The translations under genes and the position numbers were made by a program. From the NCBI RefSeq assembly GCF_009184635.1, contig NZ_WELI01000001.1, positions 806,001-870,000 on the forward strand: DNA of 64,000 bases, written 5' to 3'. Of the stretch, positions 51,094-60,580 are shown in pieces. Under the pieces are notes generated by a model. It saw only the letters and a program-made list of their open reading frames with translations, ran no database searches and was not told the DNA's origin. Every line of letters starts with the position of its first letter. The first letter of the stretch is position 1. The DNA comes from Rudanella paleaurantiibacter. Its GTDB lineage: Bacteria > Bacteroidota > Bacteroidia > Cytophagales > Spirosomataceae.

Positions 51094-53805
51094 TTATTTG
51101 CCGCCGTTGCCGGGGCTACCGGCTTTAAACAAGGCGTGGTCCGACTTGCCGCCTGCTTTCAGGTACGCCATCAGGTCGCGGAGTTCGTCGGGGTTGAGGC
51201 TGTTAATGAGGCCGGGCAACATGATTGACTCCGTCGAGTATTTCTTGTTGACGACGTCTTTCTTCGGAATTTTCCGCAGTTGGTCGGCGGCAAACGGGTT
51301 TTGTGAAACCGAGTAGTTCACCTTGTCTTCGTTCACCAATCGACCTACCACCGACTGCCCGTTTTTGAGCGTAAAAATGGTGGCCGCGTACTGGTCCGAA
51401 ATAGCTTTGTTAGGCATCATGATAGCCTCCAGCATGTCTTTGTTCGAGAACCGGGTGCCGAGCTGAGTCAGGTCGGGGCCAATATCACCACCTTCGCCCT
51501 GCATACTGTGGCAGCGGGCGCACAAAATGGCGGAGTAGATTTTCTTACCCCGGTCAAAATCGCGGTTGGTCATGGCCGTGTCGATAGCCGCCAGGGCGGC
51601 ATCCAGTTCCCACCGGCGGCCGGGGCCTTTGGGGGTGTAGCTCAGGGCCAGGTCGTTGCCGGAGCTAGTGAGCAGGTCGGCACCCGACATTTTGTTGTAT
51701 TTCTCAAACTGCTCCTTGGGCACGTGGGCAAGTGCCAGCTTGCGAGCTTTGTCGATAAAGCCGACGTAGCTGCGGCCTCCCTGGAAATTAAACGCATTTT
51801 TGAACCACTGGAAGTACGTATCGCGCAGGGCGGGTGTCCAGCCAGTTTTGGCGCTACTCAGCATGGTGGCATAGTAAGTTTGCTGGGCGGGCGGGAATTT
51901 CTCCAGCATCCGGGCAATGTCGAGGCCGTACTGCGGGTTGCGCATGATGAGGTCGCTGGAAGCCGTTACGGTTTCGCCACCCACGGCATTCTTACCGCCC
52001 TCGTCTTTCAAGGCCATTAGCTTCATGGTTTTTTCAACCACGCCCGGTGCTTCGAGTGATACGAGCAAGCGAACATAAAAACGGTTGAGGTCGGCAGTTT
52101 TGGCCGGGTAAAGCGGGTTGAGCAGGGCAATCACACGGTCGCGGTCGGGGCCTTCGGGCAAGCCAAACCGAGTGCTCACCAGTTCGAGTGCCCGCAGCAC
52201 GTTCAGTTGGCCTTCTTCATTTAGGGTTCCCAGTTTTACGCCCGTCAACGCCTTGATCATTTGGCTTTTGAGCGATTTGTCCCCGTGGTGCGATAAGGCA
52301 AACATAGCCTGGCTTAACCGCATTGGGTCGGTTTCGGCGAGGGCGCGGGCCTGCCATTGGGCTACGGGCTGATGCTCAACGGCGATCCGGGCGGCATGGC
52401 GTACAAACCGGTCGGGGTGGTTCAGGTGCGGCCACGCGGCATCTACAGCTGCCGGATTCGGGCCGGTATGGTACTGCTCCAGTTGAGTCCGCAGTTTGTG
52501 CTCTGGCGTAACGGTTACTACTGTTGAGGTCGGAGCCGTCGACTCGCTACCCGTGTAGGTAATGCGGTACAGGTCCGACTCCAGCCGACGGCCTCCGGTC
52601 AGGAAGTATAAAGCTCCGTCGGGGCCGATCATGCCATCGGTAAGGGGTAGGGGCGAGCCCGATATAAACTCTTCGGCGGTGGCGCTGTACGAGGCCCCTT
52701 TGGGTTGCATATGCACGGCGTACATGATGCCGAAGCTCCAGTCGAAGGCATACATTGCCTTCTGGTATTTTTGCGGGAAGCGCGAGCCCCGGCCGGCAAA
52801 CACGCCCGTTGGCGAGCCCTGACCCATGTTGAGCGTAGCAGGCAGGCAGTCCATGTACGCGGGCGACCAATTGGAGGCCGCCGTCCGCCAGCCAAACTCG
52901 GCACCACTGGTTACGTGGCAAATACGGGTGGGCTTGTACCAGGGCAAACCAAAGTCCCATTCCATGTCGGAGTCGTACCCGAAAATGTCGCCCGCATCAT
53001 TGAACGCAAAGTCGAAGGTGTTACGGAAACCCGCTCCCATCAACTCCCAACGTCCACCGTCGGGGCTCACTTTCGCGAGCCATCCGCCCGGAGCCATCCG
53101 GTCGGCCGCGTGGCCGCGTGGGTCTTTAATAGCCGGGAATAGGTTGTCTTCCTGCCAAACACGCGGCAACCGGTACGCGTCGAGTTGAGGTACGTCGGTG
53201 AAGTTACCGCACATCACGTAGATCGACTGCTTATCGGGGGCCAGCACAATGCTGTGGGGCCCGTGTTCGCCCTCACCTTTGAGTTGCTTGAGCAGGGTTA
53301 CTTTATCAAATTTATCGTCGTTGTTGGTGTCCTGTAACCGGTACAGGCCACTCGTTTTTTCGAATTCTTTGTTACCCCGGTGATTCACCATCACGTAGAG
53401 GCTGTTAAAAGCGTACAGCAGGCCCTGTGCGTATCCCATGCCCACCTTGTTTTTGGTAGTATCGCCGGGTTGAACAGTCACTGGAACGTCGAGTTTTTCG
53501 ACTTTAGGCGTGCCGCCTGCACCAATGGGCGGCATTTCGAGCCGATACAAAAAGCCGTACTGATCGGAGGTAATCATACGGCCTTTGTCGTCAAATGTCA
53601 TTGAAACCCACGACCCCTGTTTGTTGTCGGATGGGCTATACAGGTGCTCGGCCTTGAAGCCGGGCAAGAGTTTCAGTTTATCGGTCTTCGACGGGTCCTG
53701 AGGTTTACCCGTATTGGCCTGTTGCATCGTGATCCAGGAGACCCCGGTAAACGCGATGGCTGCCAAAGCAAAGCCGAGTTTGGCCACGTTGATGGTTGAA
53801 AACAT
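51094..53805 (-). CDS. PVC-type heme-c dehydrogenase with HEAT-like region
   Basis: A 903-residue exported protein. After an N-terminal hydrophobic helix (about 8-26) comes a dehydrogenase-type beta-propeller (about 45-460; WVSMTFDDKGRMITSD, GPHSIVLAPDKQSIYVMCG), then a HEAT-like helical part (about 470-720) and a C-terminal cytochrome c domain with CARCH (C762, C765, H766) and the PVC-type tail GDIGPDLTQLG. It would oxidise a sugar or glycoside in the periplasm. It is preceded by two hairpins that separate it from SusD and followed by one before DUF1080, so expression may be partly independent. The related 749-residue protein at 1145 lacks the long propeller extension. Confidence 0.92.
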   Translation of the reverse strand: MFSTINVAKLGFALAAIAFTGVSWITMQQANTGKPQDPSKTDKLKLLPGFKAEHLYSPSDNKQGSWVSMTFDDKGRMITSDQYGFLYRLEMPPIGAGGTPKVEKLDVPVTVQPGDTTKNKVGMGYAQGLLYAFNSLYVMVNHRGNKEFEKTSGLYRLQDTNNDDKFDKVTLLKQLKGEGEHGPHSIVLAPDKQSIYVMCGNFTDVPQLDAYRLPRVWQEDNLFPAIKDPRGHAADRMAPGGWLAKVSPDGGRWELMGAGFRNTFDFAFNDAGDIFGYDSDMEWDFGLPWYKPTRICHVTSGAEFGWRTAASNWSPAYMDCLPATLNMGQGSPTGVFAGRGSRFPQKYQKAMYAFDWSFGIMYAVHMQPKGASYSATAEEFISGSPLPLTDGMIGPDGALYFLTGGRRLESDLYRITYTGSESTAPTSTVVTVTPEHKLRTQLEQYHTGPNPAAVDAAWPHLNHPDRFVRHAARIAVEHQPVAQWQARALAETDPMRLSQAMFALSHHGDKSLKSQMIKALTGVKLGTLNEEGQLNVLRALELVSTRFGLPEGPDRDRVIALLNPLYPAKTADLNRFYVRLLVSLEAPGVVEKTMKLMALKDEGGKNAVGGETVTASSDLIMRNPQYGLDIARMLEKFPPAQQTYYATMLSSAKTGWTPALRDTYFQWFKNAFNFQGGRSYVGFIDKARKLALAHVPKEQFEKYNKMSGADLLTSSGNDLALSYTPKGPGRRWELDAALAAIDTAMTNRDFDRGKKIYSAILCARCHSMQGEGGDIGPDLTQLGTRFSNKDMLEAIMMPNKAISDQYAATIFTLKNGQSVVGRLVNEDKVNYSVSQNPFAADQLRKIPKKDVVNKKYSTESIMLPGLINSLNPDELRDLMAYLKAGGKSDHALFKAGSPGNGGK

Positions 53806-53924
53806 AATATTGTCCGTAGGGATGTTTACGAGGTAGTCTGAATAGAATCCAATTGTATTGCCTGTATAGTGCTAAGAGGCATACGGGCGGCTGGTTCTAC
53901 TGTCTGCTAAAAGGGCCGGGAAGA

Positions 53925-53951
53925 GTGGTCAGTGCCTGGGGCACTGACCAC
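53925..53951. repeat. Perfect 12-bp inverted repeat GTGGTCAGTGCC
   Basis: GTGGTCAGTGCC (53925-53936) and GGCACTGACCAC (53940-53951) form a perfect hairpin with a 3-nt loop. It lies between SusD and the dehydrogenase gene; no T run is present. Confidence 0.75.
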
Positions 53952-53997
53952 CAACCCGTTCATCGATCGCATAGTGGGTAAAAAGAGACGAAAAGGT

Positions 53998-54029
53998 TCC
54001 GGCTGACCTCGCTCTTGAAGTCAGCCGGA
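53998..54029 (-). terminator. Terminator after SusD (pair 2)
   Basis: TCCGGCTGAC (53998-54007) and GTCAGCCGGA (54020-54029) pair. On the - strand the stem is followed by ACCTTTTCGTCTCTTTTT, a good T-rich tail. It ends or attenuates the SusC/SusD transcript 12 bp after the SusD stop. Confidence 0.85.
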
Positions 54030-54040
54030 GCAGGATAGGC

Positions 54041-55558
54041 CTAAAAATGCGGGGTCAGATCAGACTCTACAGCCGGTAGCGGGTAGTAGATGTCTAAGTT
54101 CGTAAAGGCGTTGGGTGGCGGCACCGCCCCGGCCGGGAAATAGTAGGCCTGTGGGTTGGCCTTGATCCGGTTGCCGTACGGTACAATAATTTCATTCACC
54201 CGGCCCGTCCGGACAATATCGAACCAGCGTTTGTTTTCAAAGGCTAATTCAACGCGCCGTTCGCGGAAGATGGCTTCACGCAGAGCCGTTTGAGAAGTAG
54301 CCGTTGTCGCGGCCAAACCGGCCCGTGTCCGAATCTGGTTCAGCAGTGGAATAGCCTCGCCGGTTTTGCCTTGCTCGTTGAGGGCTTCGGCCAGTAGCAG
54401 CAGTACCTCCGCGTAGCGATATACCGGCCAGTTTTGGCCCGTATTGTTGTGCTGGGCATGGGGCCGGGCGTACTTCTTGATGTACGGATACCGCTTGTCG
54501 TCGCGCAGGCTTTGGCTGAGGGTCACGTAGCCAATCGACGCATCGAGCCGTTTATCGCCGGGTTCGTAGGCAGCAATGATGTCGGGCGTTGGAATGTTGT
54601 TATTCTCACCCGATAGCGGCTGCGGGTTTGAGGTACCCGTAATAGGTGCGAGTTCGGCGGCCGTAATAGGTGTGGGTACAAACCGGTAGATATGGTTGCC
54701 GTTGAAACCAGCGGCCCCTTCCAGATACTGTACCTCAAATACCGACTCCGCGTTGTTCTTGTTGGCACTCGTAAACGAGAACGCATCGTTGTAGTCGGGC
54801 ATGAGCCGGTACGTATCGTTGTTCACCACATCGCGTAACTGCGCTTCGGCATCGGCCCATTTTTTCTGGATCATGTACACGTCGGCCAGCAGGGTCTTGG
54901 CAGCGCCTGAGGTGGCCCGGCCGGCTTCCTGAGCCGCTTTCTTAGGTAACAATTTGGCGGCTTCGGTGGCGTCTTTGATCACTTGCGCAAACCCTTCATC
55001 GACCGAGGCAAGCGGAGCGGCTGCATCTTCCCGACCGGTTACGGGCGTCAGGTGCATCGGAACCTTGCCATAATGCCGTACCAACTGGAAGTAAGCGAAC
55101 GCCCTCAGGAAGTGAGCCTGCCCTTTTACGTTGTTCTTAACGTCCTGACTGGTAAAGGTTACGTTATCAATGCGCGACAGAATCTCGTTGGTCCGGGCAA
55201 TAATCTGGTAGCTGAACCGGTACATCCAGAGCACGTTGTCGTTGGGGGTTACGCCGTTAGATTTCGGTACGGCGAAGTCGGCTACGTTCTGAGTGTTTTC
55301 TACGGCCCCGAACAAGACGTTGCGGGCGTAGTAGGTATTGTCGGAGTGCATTTCGCCCAGAATCCAGGCCCGCTCGTTAAACATGGGGCGGAGGGGTACG
55401 TAGGCACCATTGACCGCCTGCTGGAAGTCGGTATCTTTGGTGAAGAAGGTGGCCGAGCTGAGGGCCGTTTCGGGCACAACCGTCAGGAAGTCTTTTTCGC
55501 AACCGGTGAGCGCGAGTGTCAGCGCCAATAGGCCGGTGGTTATAAACTTGATTTTCAT
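54041..55558 (-). CDS. SusD/RagB-family outer-membrane lipoprotein (pair 2)
   Basis: A 505-residue glycan-binding lipoprotein. The lipobox is LALTGCEKDF with C20 lipidated. HFLRAFAYFQLVRHYGKVP (TPR region), YRYAEVLLLLAEALNEQG and FRERRVELAFENKRWFDIVR are the standard SusD markers. It starts 14 bp after the SusC gene and is followed by a terminator. It differs clearly from the SusD at 28871, so the second locus takes up another substrate. Confidence 0.95.
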   Translation of the reverse strand: MKIKFITTGLLALTLALTGCEKDFLTVVPETALSSATFFTKDTDFQQAVNGAYVPLRPMFNERAWILGEMHSDNTYYARNVLFGAVENTQNVADFAVPKSNGVTPNDNVLWMYRFSYQIIARTNEILSRIDNVTFTSQDVKNNVKGQAHFLRAFAYFQLVRHYGKVPMHLTPVTGREDAAAPLASVDEGFAQVIKDATEAAKLLPKKAAQEAGRATSGAAKTLLADVYMIQKKWADAEAQLRDVVNNDTYRLMPDYNDAFSFTSANKNNAESVFEVQYLEGAAGFNGNHIYRFVPTPITAAELAPITGTSNPQPLSGENNNIPTPDIIAAYEPGDKRLDASIGYVTLSQSLRDDKRYPYIKKYARPHAQHNNTGQNWPVYRYAEVLLLLAEALNEQGKTGEAIPLLNQIRTRAGLAATTATSQTALREAIFRERRVELAFENKRWFDIVRTGRVNEIIVPYGNRIKANPQAYYFPAGAVPPPNAFTNLDIYYPLPAVESDLTPHF

Positions 55559-55572
55559 GGATAGGTCAGTGT

Positions 55573-58500
55573 TTAGAAGTTCAGGTTAACGCCGAGCGTG
55601 TACGTGCGTGGAACGGGGTAGTTGGAGAGGTCAACACCGGGGCTCAGGTTGCCACCGTCGCCCTGCCCATCGCCTTGAGCACTGGTCTCGGGGTTTGGCC
55701 CGCCCCGGTATTTCGTAAACACATACGCTTGCTGCACCGAGGCATACACCCGTGCTGACTTGAAGAATTTCCGCACAGCCCCGATGTTATAACCGAGCGT
55801 GATGTTGCGGATGGTGAAGTACGAGGCATCGGCTACGAAGTGGCTGCTTGGCCAGTCGCGCTCAATTCCGGTGAAGTTACCCCCGCCGTTGGTCACACCG
55901 AACATGCCTGCACCGGGCGTAATCACGCGGCCATCGGGCCCTACCCGGAAACGGTCTTTCACGCCTTCAACCATGTTAAACACGCCGTCGAGGTTGGCCG
56001 TGCTGTACAGGTGCCGTACCCACAACTGGTTGCCGTGCGAACCCGAACCCACAATAGACAGATCCCAGTTGCCGTAATTGAGGTTGTTGGTGATGCCGTA
56101 GATGAATTTCGGGAATGGGTTACCAATGATGGCTCGGTCGTCGCGGTCGCCACCGAAGGTAATCACACCGTCGCCGTTGACATCTTTAAATTTGATAGTT
56201 CCCACGGCTGAACGGCCGGGGATCGAAGGCAGGTTTTTGGCCTCGTCGGCAGTCATGTAAAAGCCCTGCTTCACCAGACCGTAGAACTGCCCAAACGGCT
56301 GCCCAACCTGCGTAATGTGGAAGGAGCCATACACCCGGTCGATACCCGGAGCCAGTGCCACTACCTTGTTGCGGTTAAACGAAATGTTGGCGTTGGTAGT
56401 CCAGCGTAATTTGCCGGTAGTGTTGCGGCTGTTTACAGCAAACTCGTGGCCCCAGAACTTAATCTCGCCGATGTTGTCGTTAAAGTTACCGAAACCGGCC
56501 TCTTGCGGAATCTGCACCGCGTAGAGCAGGTTGGTGGTGCGCTTGTTAAAGTAGTCGTACGTGAACTGAATCCGGTCGTTGAGCAGACCCAGATCGAGGC
56601 CCAGATCGAGCTGATTGGTGGTTTCCCAGCCCAGATTGGGGTTCGCGAGCGAGGTAACCACAGCACCCGTAGCTACGGTGCTGCCAAATACCGCGTTCAC
56701 GGTGTTGTTGACCAGTGCGTACTGCGTATAGTTACCAATGTTGTTGTTACCAATGACGCCGTAGCTGGCCCGCAGTTTGGCAAACGAAATGGTAGGCAGT
56801 TTCTGCATGAACTCCTCGTCAGATACAACCCAGCCTGCCGACACCGATGGGAAGGTACCCCAGCGGTTGTTGGCCCCGAACCGGCTTGACCCATCGGTAC
56901 GGATAGCCGCCGTAAACAGGTATTTGCCTTTGTAGTTGTAGGTCAGTCGCGAGAGATACGAGGTCAGTGCCCACTCGTTCACGCCGTTTTGCGTACCACC
57001 CCGGTTGATATTAAGGGCTGCCTGGATCGTTGGCAGACGGTCATCGGCGTAGGTATCAGCCTGAATACGTGAAAATTCCTGCCGGAAGTGCTGGTTCGTA
57101 AAACCGGCCAGAAGCTCAAAATTGTGGTTACCAAACGAACGTACGTACGTAGCCAGGTTTTCGTTCAGCCACGATATATCCTCGCGGGCCTGCCGGATAG
57201 ACACGGCCAGCGTTGGTACGGGTACGTTGATGGCACTGGTAGCCGTCGACGGGTTGAAGAAGAAGAATTTCGAGTTCAGGTATTCGACGTTGATAGTCGA
57301 TTTGAGTGTCAGACCCTTGATGGGCTGATACTGAATGTAGGCGTTTGAGAGCAGGTTGGTGTTACGAGTCTCGTTGGTCAGTTCTTCGGCGGCACGTACC
57401 CAGTTGGGGTAGTTAAAAATGTTGCCGGTGCTGCCGGGGAAGTTGTTGAACAGGGTCAGGTTGCCATTCTGATCGCGGATAGGCATCACCGGCCAGGTAT
57501 GGAGGGCGTTGAAGAGAATACCCGTACCCCGGTCGCCGTCGGTGCGGGGTGTGTTGTCGAATACATACGAGGGCGCAACGTTGAAACCAACTCCCACCTT
57601 GTCGGAGATGTTGTAGTTGGAGTTCAGGCGCAGCGAAAACCGCTTGTACTCGTTGTTTAGTACCACACCCTGCTGGTTGAAATAACCGGCTACTACCGAC
57701 GTATTCGACTTGTCGCGGTTTGAGTTGATACTCAGGTTATAGCTCTGTACCGGAGCCGTACGGAGTACCGCGCCGTACCAGTCGTTGTTTTTGTTGGCCC
57801 AATCGGCTGGGTTAGCAAACTCCGTAGGTACGGGGCGTCCCTGATCTTCAAAAAACTCTTTCTTAAACTGGGCAAACTGCTGGGCATCGAGCATCTTGAC
57901 CCGGCCCCGCTCAGGCACCTGCTGGATACCCGCAAACGTGTTGAAACTTACGTTGGTCTGGCCACTTTTGCCCCGTTTGGTCGTGATGAGTACCACACCG
58001 TTGGCCGCCCGCGATCCGTAGAGCGAGGTCGATGCGGCATCTTTCAGAACCGAGATGTCCTCGATCTCGTCGGGGTTGAGCTGGGCAATGTTCCCCGTAA
58101 TCGGGAATCCATCAACTACGTACAAAGGGTCGCTACCGGCCGATACTGATAATTGCCCGCGAATTCGGATGTTAATCCCCGCGCCCGGCCGACCGGTGGT
58201 TTGGTTGATCTGCACACCAGCCAGCCGTCCTTGCAGTTTCTGGCCGATCTGCGATACGGGTAAATCTTTGATTTCGGCGGCACTGAGCGTTTGTACGGCT
58301 CCGGTTACCTCTTTCTTCAACTGGCTACCGTATCCGACCACCACCACTTCATTGAGGGTTTCGTCGGTTGGCACCAATTTCACGGTGAGGTTAGTCTGAC
58401 TACCGACTGTCACCTCCTGACGGGCATAACCCACGAAACTGAAAACCAACGTGGCATTTGCATTGGGCACCGAGAGCCGGAAGCTACCATTTCCGTCGGT

Positions 58501-58761
58501 GTTGGTACCCTGAGTAGAGCCTTTTACCACGACACTCACGCCGGGTAAACCATTGCCTTGCTCATCGGTCACCTTCCCCGAGACCACCACATCGGCTACC
58601 TGTAGGCGGGGGCTTTTGTCGGGTTTTGTAGTGCGGAAGGCCAGAACTGGACCGCTGGCAGAAGAACTCTGCTTGGATCGGGAGACGGGGGCCTCCTGAG
58701 CAAAACTGCTGATGCATCCGGCCGTCAGACAGAATGCAAGCATACGATAACGCTGTTTCAT
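55573..58761 (-). CDS. SusC/RagA-family TonB-linked outer-membrane transporter (pair 2)
   Basis: A 1062-residue TonB-dependent outer-membrane channel. The signal peptide is MKQRYRMLAFCLTAGCISS. The carboxypeptidase-regulatory-like domain (about 60-140) has VSGKVTDEQGNGLPGVSVVV. The plug has NEVVVVGYGSQLKKEVTGAV and LKDAASTSLYGSRAANGV. The C-terminus is a typical strand (YTLGVNLNF). It is the first gene of the 13-gene - strand cluster. The 170-bp stretch before its start has no clear promoter consensus; a TA-ATA-TTTG near-match with wrong spacing is at about 58824-58832. Confidence 0.95.
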   Translation of the reverse strand: MKQRYRMLAFCLTAGCISSFAQEAPVSRSKQSSSASGPVLAFRTTKPDKSPRLQVADVVVSGKVTDEQGNGLPGVSVVVKGSTQGTNTDGNGSFRLSVPNANATLVFSFVGYARQEVTVGSQTNLTVKLVPTDETLNEVVVVGYGSQLKKEVTGAVQTLSAAEIKDLPVSQIGQKLQGRLAGVQINQTTGRPGAGINIRIRGQLSVSAGSDPLYVVDGFPITGNIAQLNPDEIEDISVLKDAASTSLYGSRAANGVVLITTKRGKSGQTNVSFNTFAGIQQVPERGRVKMLDAQQFAQFKKEFFEDQGRPVPTEFANPADWANKNNDWYGAVLRTAPVQSYNLSINSNRDKSNTSVVAGYFNQQGVVLNNEYKRFSLRLNSNYNISDKVGVGFNVAPSYVFDNTPRTDGDRGTGILFNALHTWPVMPIRDQNGNLTLFNNFPGSTGNIFNYPNWVRAAEELTNETRNTNLLSNAYIQYQPIKGLTLKSTINVEYLNSKFFFFNPSTATSAINVPVPTLAVSIRQAREDISWLNENLATYVRSFGNHNFELLAGFTNQHFRQEFSRIQADTYADDRLPTIQAALNINRGGTQNGVNEWALTSYLSRLTYNYKGKYLFTAAIRTDGSSRFGANNRWGTFPSVSAGWVVSDEEFMQKLPTISFAKLRASYGVIGNNNIGNYTQYALVNNTVNAVFGSTVATGAVVTSLANPNLGWETTNQLDLGLDLGLLNDRIQFTYDYFNKRTTNLLYAVQIPQEAGFGNFNDNIGEIKFWGHEFAVNSRNTTGKLRWTTNANISFNRNKVVALAPGIDRVYGSFHITQVGQPFGQFYGLVKQGFYMTADEAKNLPSIPGRSAVGTIKFKDVNGDGVITFGGDRDDRAIIGNPFPKFIYGITNNLNYGNWDLSIVGSGSHGNQLWVRHLYSTANLDGVFNMVEGVKDRFRVGPDGRVITPGAGMFGVTNGGGNFTGIERDWPSSHFVADASYFTIRNITLGYNIGAVRKFFKSARVYASVQQAYVFTKYRGGPNPETSAQGDGQGDGGNLSPGVDLSNYPVPRTYTLGVNLNF

Positions 58762-58937
58762 AAATTGCAGGGTAAGAATTTGGTATCGGATAAAGTTGAC
58801 TCGATTAAAGACAACTCCTTACCCAAATATTACTATCGAGGCTCCGCTCACTTTCCCCTACATACCTAACCGACTTTCATCCACTTACCTATTGTTAGTT
58901 GGCATCTCTCTGGCTGTCAGTATGCTACCAATATGAA

Positions 58938-58968
58938 AAAAGCCACCCCGTCGGGCAGGGTGGCTTTT
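58938..58968 (-). terminator. Terminator after the small secreted protein gene
   Basis: AAAAGCCACCC (58938-58948) and GGGTGGCTTTT (58958-58968) form a stem with T and A runs on both sides. It follows the gene at 58994-59380 on the - strand and separates it from SusC. Confidence 0.85.
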
Positions 58969-58993
58969 AAGATCAATTTAATCCTACTACTTA

Positions 58994-59380
58994 TTACTGA
59001 ACGGCGATCGTTCGGGAGGTGTGCGGAGTGCCAATCTTAATCTGGCGGACCAACTGGCCCTCACGCCCGTTAAATTCCAGCGTATAGGTACCATTGGGCA
59101 GCTCGCTAAGGTCCAGTTGCCAGGCAGCTTTCAACTGCTTTTTACCTGTTGACGTATTGTACAACACATGCCGATTCTGGTCATATAATCGAATAGCGAC
59201 GATACCGGGCTCGCTTTTGTACAACGACACCCGAAGATGACTATGCTGGTTTACGTAGGCGCTGGCGGCAAACGACAGCGATTTGGCTGTTTTAATGGGC
59301 TCAGTGGCCGGGGCAGGTGTGTTGCTGATGGCGGCACTAAACAGCTGAGCTACTGTGGCGAGTTGAAGGAAAGTGAACAT
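58994..59380 (-). CDS. Small secreted protein with C-terminal beta-sandwich (type A sorting-like)
   Basis: A 128-residue exported protein: a signal peptide (MFTFLQLATVAQLFSAAI) and one beta domain whose end, LDLSELPNGTYTLEFNG followed by RQIKIG, has the pattern of the type IX sorting-like or DUF3244-like beta-sandwich in Bacteroidota (LxxLPxGxYxLxI). No catalytic motif is seen. It is a single gene with its own terminator, and it does not appear linked to the SusC/SusD cluster. Function unknown. Confidence 0.8.
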   Translation of the reverse strand: MFTFLQLATVAQLFSAAISNTPAPATEPIKTAKSLSFAASAYVNQHSHLRVSLYKSEPGIVAIRLYDQNRHVLYNTSTGKKQLKAAWQLDLSELPNGTYTLEFNGREGQLVRQIKIGTPHTSRTIAVQ

Positions 59381-59668
59381 GGTTGTGTGTTGTTTAAAAA
59401 AGTTGTTTACTGTTCACCTCTCTATTTACAATTGGTATGCCAATCTGGTTAATGTGCTGATTATCAGAAGAAAGTGTTTTGGGTGAGGGCTTTGGTACGT
59501 ACGCAAACGGACAGCGGCTTGTTCGATACCGAACAGTGCGTGCGGGTAAAGGCACCCGAGCGGACACTGTCTGCCTGACGAAGATCAGTTTGTGCGCTGA
59601 CGCTTGTCAGGGAAGTGCCGCCCGGAAGCGTGCAATTTGCGGGATAGAAACTCTATTTTCTGCTACGT

Positions 59669-60088
59669 ATGACTACCAACCGACTGATGGCCTTTTCTGA
59701 TACAACCCATCCTGTGCTGACCTGCCGCAGCCAGCATCAGCAGTGGGCCAGCTCATTGCACCAAAGCGAAGAGGAAATTGACCAACTTTTGTCGTTACTG
59801 ACCGATTTGCCCGCCCAAATGGGTTATCTCGATTTGCAGCAGCAAACGGTACAATATGCCTCGGCCCTGAGTCGGCTCAAGAACCACATTCACCAATTGC
59901 AGGTCGACGTGGTGTGTGCCGGGGCGGGATGCAGTGCGCAGACAACCGATGCTAAATGTCCAGATGTCCGGTTTACTCCGCAGCCTGCCGAGGTACCTTT
60001 GTTCCCGAGCCTTTCCGCCGAGGTGAACCGCATGAAAGAGCGGTGCCAGGCGTTTCTCGGAAAATTGGTTGGCCTGAACCTGATATAA
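59669..60088 (+). CDS. Small hypothetical protein
   Basis: A 139-residue soluble protein without signal peptide or membrane segment, rich in Gln, Leu and Ser. The first half (about 20-80) looks like helices (SEEEIDQLLSLLTDLPAQMG, SALSRLKNHIHQLQ), possibly a coiled coil. The middle has Cys residues in a CAGAGC motif. I do not recognise a family. A second ATG six codons in (MAFSDT) could be the real start. It precedes the hemoglobin gene by 79 bp, but a shared role is only a guess. Confidence 0.7.
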   Translation: MTTNRLMAFSDTTHPVLTCRSQHQQWASSLHQSEEEIDQLLSLLTDLPAQMGYLDLQQQTVQYASALSRLKNHIHQLQVDVVCAGAGCSAQTTDAKCPDVRFTPQPAEVPLFPSLSAEVNRMKERCQAFLGKLVGLNLI

Positions 60089-60167
60089 GGTTATAAACGT
60101 TTATCGTTCGTACAACGGCGTCTATCCCGATAGGTGAGCAGGTGTCAGTTGGTTTATCCCTTACACA

Positions 60168-60575
60168 ATGCCCGCTACTCCGTTACGCGATATCGCCACT
60201 GAAGCCGACGTTGCCTTTTTTCTGGAGCGATTCTACGAGCGCGTTCGGAAGAACCCCGATTTGGGGCATATTTTCGACGGGGTGGCTCAGGTCAACTGGC
60301 CTGAGCACATGCCCCGGATTACTGCTTTCTGGACAAGCATTTTGCTCGGTACCGACAATTATCGGGGCAACCCTATGCGGCCCCATTTTGAGCTGGCGCT
60401 CAAAACGCCGTTTACCCCCGCCCATTTCGATCAGTGGCTGGAGCTATTTGGTCAAACCATGCACGAATGTTTTGCGGGCGAATGTGCCGATCAGGCCATG
60501 ATCCGGGCGCAGTCGATTGCGCTGGTTATGCAAAGCCGGCTCTACAGCATGGGGCTGCTAAAAACAGAGGATTGA
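60168..60575 (+). CDS. Group III truncated hemoglobin
   Basis: A 135-residue cytoplasmic heme protein of the truncated globin group III (like the Campylobacter Ctb protein). H73 in NPMRPHFELA is the proximal heme ligand, and Y23 in FFLERFYERV is the B10 position. ITAFWTSILLGTDNYRGNPM is the group III signature. Such proteins bind oxygen or detoxify nitric oxide or hydrogen peroxide. It is transcribed in the same direction as hemN, 160 bp upstream of it, with two palindromic repeats between, so a link through heme supply or anaerobic/NO stress is plausible. Confidence 0.93.
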   Translation: MPATPLRDIATEADVAFFLERFYERVRKNPDLGHIFDGVAQVNWPEHMPRITAFWTSILLGTDNYRGNPMRPHFELALKTPFTPAHFDQWLELFGQTMHECFAGECADQAMIRAQSIALVMQSRLYSMGLLKTED

Positions 60576-60580
60576 CGTTT

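Noticed and set aside
58824-58832. Promoter-like TA-ATA-TTTG on the - strand upstream of SusC
   Set aside because: The inner spacing is one base too long for TAnnTTTG and no -33 box is seen.
59479-59700. Small + strand frame of 73 codons
   Set aside because: No domain, no conserved look, and it overlaps the start of the better candidate at 59669.
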